Shown in pieces: positions 4,937 to 10,884 of a stretch of DNA of 10,884 nucleotides (its first letter is position 1; every line of letters starts with the position of its first letter). The translations under genes and the position numbers were made by a program. This DNA comes from Bacteroidota bacterium (GTDB taxonomy: Bacteria > Bacteroidota > Bacteroidia > Chitinophagales > Chitinophagaceae). The stretch lies in NCBI GenBank assembly GCA_947461015.1, contig CANHIR010000052.1:1-10884 (forward strand), read 5' to 3'. The notes under the pieces are model-generated. The model saw only the letters and a list, made by a program, of their open reading frames with translations, did no database searches and had not been told where the DNA came from.

Positions 4937-7612
4937 GTGATACATCTAGGATACAAATTTAACGTAAAATACAGGCCCCTTATTGTAAAAACAGGGATTT
5001 TACTATTATTAACAATAGTTTTATCTACCTCATGGGTAAATGCGCAGCTTTTCAGGCCAAAAAATCAGAAAATTATCCCTAAATCACAGGTTCAAAAGGA
5101 TACCATTAGTGACACTGTAAAACAAAAGGATAGCATTGTTCTAGTTAGGTCTTTGAGGATGTCAAAAGATAGCCTAGATGCTATTGTTGATTACAATGCC
5201 CTTGATTCAGGGGTAATGATTATTAAAACCAAAGAGTTTTTCCTTTATGGCAATGCCAAAACCGTCTATAAATCATCGCAATTAGAGGCTGCAAATATCA
5301 TTTTTGACCAACAATCACAAAATATCAAGGCATACGGAGCAAAGGATACTTCGGGTAATCCCTTAAGTAATCCAAAGTTTAAGGAAGGGCAAATGGTCTC
5401 CGTTAATGACTCTATTTTGTTTAATTTAAAATCAGGCAAGGGGCTTACAAAAAACACCAATTTCCAACAAGGGGAGATTTTTGTAAATGCAACTACTATG
5501 AAAAAAATTAGCAAGGATGAGGCATTTGCGTGGAAGGCAAAATTTACCACCTGCAATTTGGATGAACCTCATTTTGCTTTTGTCACCAAGAAATTAAAAA
5601 TCATTACCGATAAATTTGGCTTATCTGGACCAATTTATCCTGAATTTGAGGGTGTACCCATTCCGCTACAAATTCCTTTTGCTATATTCCCATTAACAAG
5701 AGGAAGGCATTCGGGTTTAATGGCACCGGCTTTTAACACAAGTGAAGATTTTGGATTGGGATTGGAAGGGCTTGGTTATTATAAAATATTAAATGATAAT
5801 GTAGACGCAACTGTTAGAGCAAATATTTATTCTTATGGTGGCTGGAGTGTAAACCTAAACACCAAGTACATAATGCGATATAAATATTTGGGGAATTTTA
5901 ATTTGGCACTTCAAAATACAAAAATTCTAAATCGCAATACTTCCATAGCCGATGAATTTACAGGAGGTAGAACTTTTATGTTAAACTGGTCACATCAAAT
6001 GGATAATAGAGCATTGCCAGGCACTAGTTTTTCTGCTAACGTAAATTTTGGAAGTTCTAAATACAATTCCTATTTATTAAATAACCCGTATCAAAATTAT
6101 CAAAATAGATTAAGCTCATCCATTTCCTATACCAAGTCTTGGAATAATTTATACAATCTATCCATTAATATTAACCATAGTCAAAATACAAATCAAAGAA
6201 CGGTAAACTTAAGTTTGCCTAATATTAATTTTAATGCATTGACAATTTATCCATTCCAAAAAAAGGATCAAATAGGTGCTGGGAAATGGTTTGAGAAAAT
6301 TGGTATTGGTTACAATGGCTCTTTCCAGAATCAGATCAATTTTTATGATTCTTCCATAAATATCAATCGTTTATTAGATACCATGCAATGGGGGGCAACA
6401 CATAGTATCCCAATAACGTTATCTCTTCCCAGTTTAGGGCCCATTACAATTTCCCCATCCATTGGATTTGAAGATAAGTGGTTTGGTCAAGCCAATACCA
6501 TGCAATGGAACGATAAATTAAAAAAAGTAGATACTACTATTTCTAGAGGTTTTTACAATGCTGCACATGTTACATTTGGTTTAGGAACTTCAACTAGAAT
6601 TTTTGGAACCTATAAAATAAAAGGAGATTATGTTGAAGCGATAAGACATGAAATTAGGCCTTCTTTAAGTTTTAATTATACGCCGGATTTAGCATCTTCT
6701 TATCATTATTCTGCCCAAGTAGATTCAACTGGAAGAAGGTATCGGTTTTCTAAATTTGATGGTATAGGAATGGGTGGTGCTTATTCGGAAGGTAATTTTG
6801 GGGGGCTTGGTTTTGGGATAGACAACTTACTTGAGATGAAAGTGAAAGAAAAGGGAGACACTTCGGAGACTGGTTTTAAGAAAGTGAAACTGCTTGAAGG
6901 TTTTGGTTTTAATTCTAATTACAACTTCTTAGCAGATAGTTTTGCTTTGGGAAATTTTAATTTTTATGCAAGAACTTTATTGTTTAACACAATCAATATA
7001 AGTTCTTCGTTCTCAATTGATCCATATGCCACCGACAAACAAGGGTATCGTGTTAACAGATTAGACATAGATCCCACAAAATTTAAGTTTGGTAACATTA
7101 CAAATGGGGGTATTTCTTTTTCAACATCATTTAAGAGTAAATCAAAAAATGAAGCGGCTTCAAAAAAGAAAGAAATTCCATTAGATCCGTTCATGACACC
7201 GGAGGAGCAACAAAGGCAATTGCAATATGTAAGAGCCAATCCAGCTGAATTTACCGATTTTGACATCCCATGGAATTTAACAGTTTCCTATTCATTTAAT
7301 TTCACAAGGGTTTTAAAGCCAGATTATTCGGGATATAAAACTCAAACCTTCAACTCACTAAATTTTAATGGTGATTTTAGTTTAACGCCAAAGTGGAAAA
7401 TTGGGGGAACCGGTTACATTGATGTTGAAAAGGCAAGCATTCAACAGTTAAGTATGTTTATTACCAGGGAAATGCATTGTTGGCAATTGGCAATTAATGT
7501 TACGCCAATTGGATTGTATAAGTCATTTAGCATTACCGTAAATCCAAAGTCAGGTATTTTAAGAGACCTGAAAATTAACAGGAGTAGAACCTTCTCCTCG
7601 TCTTCTTATTAA
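4937..7612 (+). CDS. lptD: LPS-assembly outer-membrane translocon LptD
   Basis: LptD is the outer-membrane barrel that places lipopolysaccharide on the cell surface, fed by a periplasmic OstA/LptA-type bridge. The protein is 891 residues: signal peptide (hydrophobic 16-35, cut after VNA), OstA-like N-terminal domain (about 85-205), and a large beta-barrel (about 215-885) with alternating strands rich in Asn, Ser and Tyr. The segment ending in PLQIPFAIFPLTRGRHSGLM, at about 240-262, is typical of LptD. Only two cysteines exist, Cys206 (FTTCNLDEP) and Cys848 (EMHCWQL). A lysine-rich, helical, loop-like insert lies near 732-770. The start is GTG. A stop at 4919-4921 lies upstream in frame, and no ATG, GTG or TTG follows before the signal-peptide cleavage point, so GTG is essentially forced. 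It ends 16 bases from the convergent plsC stop. Confidence 0.93.
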   Translation: MIHLGYKFNVKYRPLIVKTGILLLLTIVLSTSWVNAQLFRPKNQKIIPKSQVQKDTISDTVKQKDSIVLVRSLRMSKDSLDAIVDYNALDSGVMIIKTKEFFLYGNAKTVYKSSQLEAANIIFDQQSQNIKAYGAKDTSGNPLSNPKFKEGQMVSVNDSILFNLKSGKGLTKNTNFQQGEIFVNATTMKKISKDEAFAWKAKFTTCNLDEPHFAFVTKKLKIITDKFGLSGPIYPEFEGVPIPLQIPFAIFPLTRGRHSGLMAPAFNTSEDFGLGLEGLGYYKILNDNVDATVRANIYSYGGWSVNLNTKYIMRYKYLGNFNLALQNTKILNRNTSIADEFTGGRTFMLNWSHQMDNRALPGTSFSANVNFGSSKYNSYLLNNPYQNYQNRLSSSISYTKSWNNLYNLSININHSQNTNQRTVNLSLPNINFNALTIYPFQKKDQIGAGKWFEKIGIGYNGSFQNQINFYDSSININRLLDTMQWGATHSIPITLSLPSLGPITISPSIGFEDKWFGQANTMQWNDKLKKVDTTISRGFYNAAHVTFGLGTSTRIFGTYKIKGDYVEAIRHEIRPSLSFNYTPDLASSYHYSAQVDSTGRRYRFSKFDGIGMGGAYSEGNFGGLGFGIDNLLEMKVKEKGDTSETGFKKVKLLEGFGFNSNYNFLADSFALGNFNFYARTLLFNTINISSSFSIDPYATDKQGYRVNRLDIDPTKFKFGNITNGGISFSTSFKSKSKNEAASKKKEIPLDPFMTPEEQQRQLQYVRANPAEFTDFDIPWNLTVSYSFNFTRVLKPDYSGYKTQTFNSLNFNGDFSLTPKWKIGGTGYIDVEKASIQQLSMFITREMHCWQLAINVTPIGLYKSFSITVNPKSGILRDLKINRSRTFSSSSY
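4954..4961 (-). promoter_or_regulatory. Candidate -7 element for the amidase gene
   Basis: The minus strand reads TAAATTTG here, an exact TAnnTTTG match. It lies inside the first codons of lptD and predicts an amidase transcript start near 4947, giving a leader of about 50 bases. No good -33 TTTG is visible. If real, the amidase and lptD transcripts would overlap at their 5' ends by roughly 10 bases. Confidence 0.3.
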
Positions 7613-7613
7613 A

Positions 7614-7636
7614 CAAAATACAGCCAATTTATTTTG
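7614..7636. terminator. Inverted repeat between convergent lptD and plsC, possible terminator
   Basis: CAAAATA (7614-7620) and TATTTTG (7630-7636) are perfect reverse complements around a 9-base loop. They span the 16-base gap between the converging lptD and plsC stop codons. Symmetry and position fit a two-way terminator, but the stem is AT-rich and weak and there is no separate T tract. Confidence 0.25.
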
Positions 7637-8366
7637 AGTGCTCCAGATAATAGGCAGCCATAATATCATATATATTACCTTTCAAAGAATCAATAGAATG
7701 TCCTTGTGGGTATACTGCAGGAAGAATATGCATTTCAATTTTACCAGGTTTAAAATACATGCTAGGCTTAGCTGGCAACATTTTTTTGGTATTTAATAGA
7801 ATAATGGGTACGATTGGTTTTTGTGTATCAATGGATAATTTAAAAGCACCATCATAAAATGATTTTAATGGAGCTGAAGTCTTGTTTCTAGTGCCTTCTG
7901 GGTAAATGAGCATGTCTAGTCCATGATTTAATACGTATTTCATTTTCTCATAACTTTCTTGCCGGCTTTTACTATCATTTCTATCTACTAAAACAGTTCC
8001 AATTGAATAAATCCATCCAAAAATTGGCACATAAGACAACGACTTTTTCGCAATGGTTTTATTGGCTCTAGGTAAGAAAGGGAAACTCACTGGAATGTCT
8101 AACATACTATTATGATTGCAAACAACAATTGCATTTTCTAATCCATCAAATTCATTTTTGCCTTTTACTGAGAATCGAATTCCTGATAAAAACATAAATG
8201 TGCCCATCCAAATTTGAGACATATGACGATGCCATTTTGTTTTATTCGGCTCAGGTAAGAAAGCACACAATATATAAAACCACATATAAATAAACATAGT
8301 AGAAGCAAATACAAGTAATGCCCATATGGCTAATATCCTTGCAATTATTAATTTTACTTGTTTCAT
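7629..8366 (-). CDS. plsC: 1-acyl-sn-glycerol-3-phosphate acyltransferase (PlsC type)
   Basis: This membrane enzyme adds the second acyl chain to lysophosphatidic acid, giving phosphatidic acid, the precursor of phospholipids. It is 245 residues, the usual PlsC length. Residues about 5-37 are strongly hydrophobic and anchor the protein in the inner membrane. The catalytic HX4D motif is NHNSMLD (His85, Asp90). The glycerol-phosphate binding motif is YPEGTR (155-160), followed by the KSFYDGAFKLSI segment and a VPIIL strand near 186-190. It is the last gene of a minus-strand set, 16 bases after ung, and has no Shine-Dalgarno sequence. Related acyltransferases use other acceptors such as lyso-ornithine lipid, so the exact substrate is inferred from the family. 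Confidence 0.92.
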   Translation of the reverse strand: MKQVKLIIARILAIWALLVFASTMFIYMWFYILCAFLPEPNKTKWHRHMSQIWMGTFMFLSGIRFSVKGKNEFDGLENAIVVCNHNSMLDIPVSFPFLPRANKTIAKKSLSYVPIFGWIYSIGTVLVDRNDSKSRQESYEKMKYVLNHGLDMLIYPEGTRNKTSAPLKSFYDGAFKLSIDTQKPIVPIILLNTKKMLPAKPSMYFKPGKIEMHILPAVYPQGHSIDSLKGNIYDIMAAYYLEHSK

Positions 8367-8369
8367 AGT

Positions 8370-8386
8370 ATAATTTGTTAAATTAT
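8370..8386. repeat. Short AT-only inverted repeat between ung and plsC
   Basis: ATAATTT (8370-8376) and AAATTAT (8380-8386) are perfect reverse complements around GTT. The repeat covers the 16-base ung-plsC gap and includes the ung stop codon and the region just before the plsC ATG. In such AT-rich DNA it may be chance. If it forms, the weak hairpin would sit where ribosomes load on plsC. Confidence 0.3.
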
Positions 8387-9054
8387 GGCATCCAATTTAT
8401 TGGATCTTTATTTTTTTCAGTCAAATATATATTAGTACTGCTAAAATGTTTACATCCAAAAAAACCATTGTGCGCACTTAATGGAGAAGGATGTGCTGCT
8501 TTTAGGATTTTGTGTTTTGTGGCGTCTATAAGTACTTGCTTTTGATGTGCGAAGTTACCCCATAAAATAAAAACTACATTGGTTTTTTGTTTTGAAATTA
8601 TTTCAATTACATCATTTGTAAAATCCATCCAGCCAATTTTACTATGGCTTGCAGGCTCATTGGCCCTTACAGTGAGTACTGCATTTAATAATAAAACACC
8701 CTGGTGTGCCCATTTTGTTAAATTGCCAGTAGTAGGGATAGGCATGCCAATGTCTTTATTTAATTCCTTATAAATATTAACTAAGGATGGTGGAATTTTT
8801 ACACCATCGGGAACTGAAAAGCTTAATCCCATAGCTTGTCCTGGATTATGATAAGGGTCTTGCCCTAATATTACTACTTTAACATCATCAAACGGTGTTT
8901 GATCAAATGCATTAAATATGAGCGCTCCTTTTGGATAAATATTACTTTTTAAAGCTTTTTCAGTTTTAAGATGTGCACTAATTTTCGAGAAATAAGGCTT
9001 CTCAAATAATCCCGATAATGCTTTTTTCCAGCTAGCCTCAATTTTTACATCCAT
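8383..9054 (-). CDS. ung: Uracil-DNA glycosylase, family 1
   Basis: Ung removes uracil from DNA, arising from cytosine deamination or dUTP incorporation, as the first step of base-excision repair in the cytoplasm. The protein is 223 residues, the normal bacterial length. All family-1 motifs are present: the water-activating loop GQDPYH (64-69, catalytic Asp66), LLLNAVLTVR (121-130), the uracil-specificity strand ending in WGNFA (165-169, Asn167), and the DNA-intercalation loop HPSPLSAH (188-195, His188, Leu192). No key residue is missing. Its ATG overlaps the end of the upstream isoprenoid-fold gene by 10 bases, and plsC follows after 16 bases, so the three genes probably form one transcript. 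The neighbours share no obvious pathway with it. Confidence 0.97.
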   Translation of the reverse strand: MDVKIEASWKKALSGLFEKPYFSKISAHLKTEKALKSNIYPKGALIFNAFDQTPFDDVKVVILGQDPYHNPGQAMGLSFSVPDGVKIPPSLVNIYKELNKDIGMPIPTTGNLTKWAHQGVLLLNAVLTVRANEPASHSKIGWMDFTNDVIEIISKQKTNVVFILWGNFAHQKQVLIDATKHKILKAAHPSPLSAHNGFFGCKHFSSTNIYLTEKNKDPINWMP

Positions 9055-10037
9055 AATTTTCCGTTTTTATAAGCATACTTTATTAGCCTATATTTATTGA
9101 TCATTCTCTCCATATCAATGATCAATGATTTTCTTGGTATTTGATTGAAATTAGGTAAACTGGTGGAATTGATTTGTAATTCTTTTAATTGGTTGATAGC
9201 GATGTCTCCAAATGCAGGTATAATAGAAGTATTAATGGCAAATTGTTGTTTTGTGTAATTTGAAACTGGTAAGGATTCAATACTTTTTTTGAATAATAAT
9301 TTTTGTTGTGCATAAATCATTTCAATATTTGCTATATCATTTTGAGTATTTGCAAATGTGTAAATTCCTTCCATTGTATCCTTGTAAGTATCGTATAAAT
9401 CATTGGTCAATTGAATAAGGCCTCCTAAATGATACCAACAGTTGTCAACTTGCTTATTGTTAGGGTCAATTAAATAATGTCTACACATTAATAAACTATA
9501 ACCGCCTTTTCGTTGGGTAATATCTATCAGCTCTTCCAAAATTATTTGAGCATCAAATTGCTTTGCTGAATCCTTTTGAGCCAAATGTACTTGTTTCACC
9601 ACCTCCCAATATTCCTGCGCATCAGGCACTTGTGCTATTAAGCCAAGGTGCATTGCTACTAAAACACGTTCTTTAAAATTTACAGGGACCACTGTTTGAG
9701 GATGGTATGATATTTCAAACACTCTTTGGTCATCCATTTTTACATCGTCGGTTAATTCATCATACAAAACAGTCATTAAAAAGTATTGGATATTTCTTTC
9801 AATTTCTGCTTTGTTATTTTTTCTATTGTAAAGCCCGGAAAAGGTATTTGCTACATAATGCAATTGAATGCTTTGGTACCTTGCAACTTTTTTAATTAAT
9901 GCAGGATCGAAATTGCCATTATATTTAATTTCCAATGCTTTTAAATAGGCAACACCCCATTTTTCGGATTGCTTCAATTTTGTAAATGAAATGATTATTA
10001 ATTTACAAATGGTGCGTATGAAATGCAAAAAGTACAT
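9045..10037 (-). CDS. Uncharacterised protein, probable class I isoprenoid-synthase fold
   Basis: I do not recognise a named function for this 330-residue, mostly helical protein. It has the layout of class I isoprenoid synthases (polyprenyl, squalene, phytoene or terpene enzymes). An acidic motif, YDELTDD (Asp93, Glu94, Asp97, Asp98), is followed about 119 residues later by a second, QLTNDLYDTYKD (Asn212, Asp213, Asp216, Asp220). An RKGGYSLLM segment (176-184) lies 35 residues before the second motif, where prenyl synthases carry their KT-type helix break. In known enzymes these acidic motifs hold magnesium and the substrate diphosphate. There is no clear signal peptide, but residues about 3-18 are hydrophobic. 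It is the first gene of a run with ung (10-base overlap) and plsC. Substrate and product are unknown, and a degenerate or non-enzymatic relative cannot be ruled out. Confidence 0.6.
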   Translation of the reverse strand: MYFLHFIRTICKLIIISFTKLKQSEKWGVAYLKALEIKYNGNFDPALIKKVARYQSIQLHYVANTFSGLYNRKNNKAEIERNIQYFLMTVLYDELTDDVKMDDQRVFEISYHPQTVVPVNFKERVLVAMHLGLIAQVPDAQEYWEVVKQVHLAQKDSAKQFDAQIILEELIDITQRKGGYSLLMCRHYLIDPNNKQVDNCWYHLGGLIQLTNDLYDTYKDTMEGIYTFANTQNDIANIEMIYAQQKLLFKKSIESLPVSNYTKQQFAINTSIIPAFGDIAINQLKELQINSTSLPNFNQIPRKSLIIDMERMINKYRLIKYAYKNGKLWM

Positions 10038-10090
10038 ATGGCTAAATTAATTCATTTTTACTTCATATTTAACCTTAAATTGAGTTCAAA

Positions 10091-10884
10091 ATGAATTTTA
10101 TGAAGTGGATGAAAACAATCATCATTATCTTATTATTTTCAAATGTAGTAAAAGGGTATAGTCAGGATTCTAATACAGCCATAATTACTTTATATAGCAA
10201 TGGCTATACTTTTCCAAGGGCGCAAGGGGAGGAAGCATTTATTACAAAGGATGGATTATTGTCTTGGTCTGATGCCAATAGATTAACTAAAGTTTATTTT
10301 TATGTTGCTAAACCAACTTCTATAGATGTTTCATTACAATTAGGACAATTTATTGAAGCTAGTAAGTTGTCTATAAGCATGGATGGAAAATCAAAAGCAC
10401 AAGTTGTTGCTGTGCGTAATAATGATGCTAAAGTTTTGGTTGGCCATTATCAAATTATAGATACTGGGTATCATTACTTTGAAATAAAAGGAGCTTCGCA
10501 AAAAGGAACAAAATATCCTGACATACATGCTTTTCTTTTTGAAAATTTTACGAATGGAGCTATTCAATACAATACCAGTCACTATAGAGGGGCGGCATCA
10601 ACCCATTTAAGATATTCAGTTCCTGGGGACAGCGCAGTGCAATGGTTTTATACCGAAGTAATGGTTCCCAGTGAAGTGCAACATTCAGTGAATGCCTATT
10701 ACGAAACCAATGGATTTCATAGTGGGTATGGGGGTATTCAAATTAACAGTGCAACCGAAAGAAGATTTATTTTTTCTATTTGGAGTTTGTTTAAGACAGA
10801 TGATCCTAAACAAATCCCAGCCGATTATATAGTGCATTTAAATAAAAAAGGGGATCATGTTTTTACCGGTGAATTTGGTGATGA
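10091..10884 (+). CDS. Secreted DUF5077/DUF3472-type protein, 3' end outside window
   Basis: An open frame of 264 codons runs off the window end without a stop. The N-terminus has a signal peptide (basic MNFMKWMK, hydrophobic TIIIILLFSNVV, cut near YSQ). Residues about 28-150 resemble DUF5077, a beta-sandwich-like module (ITLYSNGYTFP, DGLLSWSDANRLTKVYFYV, DTGYHYFEIKG). Residues about 160 onward resemble DUF3472 (RYSVPGDSAVQWFYTEVMVP, GYGGIQINSATERRFIFSIW). I recall these modules together in secreted Bacteroidetes proteins, often linked to polysaccharide use; the biochemical role is not known. Possible starts are ATG 10091, 10100 and 10109; a TAA at 10076-10078 closes the frame upstream. None has a Shine-Dalgarno sequence. 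It diverges from the isoprenoid-fold gene by 53 bases, and no exact TAnnTTTG is visible in the gap. Confidence 0.8.
   Translation, partial: MNFMKWMKTIIIILLFSNVVKGYSQDSNTAIITLYSNGYTFPRAQGEEAFITKDGLLSWSDANRLTKVYFYVAKPTSIDVSLQLGQFIEASKLSISMDGKSKAQVVAVRNNDAKVLVGHYQIIDTGYHYFEIKGASQKGTKYPDIHAFLFENFTNGAIQYNTSHYRGAASTHLRYSVPGDSAVQWFYTEVMVPSEVQHSVNAYYETNGFHSGYGGIQINSATERRFIFSIWSLFKTDDPKQIPADYIVHLNKKGDHVFTGEFGD

Noticed and set aside
5266..5556. Minus-strand open frame of 96 codons inside lptD
   Set aside because: It is a shadow of the lptD OstA-like domain; its composition follows from the opposite strand.
10140..10147. Minus-strand TACATTTG as a promoter for the isoprenoid-fold/ung/plsC operon
   Set aside because: It matches TAnnTTTG but lies about 103 bases from the ATG, inside another gene, with no -33 element; chance matches are expected in AT-rich DNA.
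10391..10582. Minus-strand open frame of 63 codons near the right end
   Set aside because: It is antisense to the continuous frame of the secreted DUF5077/DUF3472-type protein, which has a signal peptide and domain features.
1..10884. CRISPR arrays, tRNAs, insertion sequences, phage or defence genes
   Set aside because: No regularly spaced repeats, cloverleaf sequence, transposase or defence-type protein was seen; coding sequence of recognisable families fills the window.

Overview
The window reads as chromosomal DNA from a member of the Bacteroidota, most likely a Chitinophagaceae-like lineage. The DNA is AT-rich. It carries an OstA-like protein plus LptD plus single-MCE-protein set of the Bacteroidetes type and a DUF5077/DUF3472-type secreted protein. 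TAnnTTTG promoter elements occur in short intergenic gaps, and strong Shine-Dalgarno sequences are almost absent at start codons. The exact genus cannot be read from the sequence. Genes fill nearly the whole window, and no gap reaches 300 bases.

Layout. (1) Positions 1-186 are the 3' part of the RNase P RNA gene (rnpB). About 25 bases later comes prfB (release factor 2), which needs a programmed +1 frameshift at an in-frame UGA (272-274). (2) On the minus strand and convergent with prfB (their stop codons share the palindrome TTAA) lies an envelope cluster, read 4896 to 1298: a periplasmic N-acetylmuramoyl-L-alanine amidase, an MCE/MlaD-like lipid-transport protein, and a long OstA/LptA-like protein whose start overlaps the MCE stop by one base. 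(3) Diverging from the amidase across only 40 bases is lptD (4937-7612, +), the outer-membrane LPS translocon, with a GTG start that coincides with the predicted transcription start. (4) Convergent with lptD is a second minus-strand operon, read 10037 to 7629: an unnamed protein with class I isoprenoid-synthase-like aspartate motifs, then ung (overlapping by 10 bases), then a PlsC-type acyltransferase. (5) Diverging from that operon is a secreted DUF5077/DUF3472-type protein cut off by the window end.

How the genes work together. The central block serves cell-envelope building: LptD and the OstA-like protein for LPS transport, the MCE protein for lipid traffic, the amidase for peptidoglycan remodelling, and, further on, PlsC for phospholipid synthesis. 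rnpB, prfB and ung are housekeeping genes. I found no CRISPR array, transposon, phage, toxin system or tRNA, and nothing that amounts to a wholly new multi-gene system. The points most worth a second look are the unnamed isoprenoid-fold protein, the frameshift site as the only strong Shine-Dalgarno sequence near a decoding event, the probably leaderless GTG start of lptD, the minimal two-cysteine LptD, and the multi-repeat OstA-like protein.
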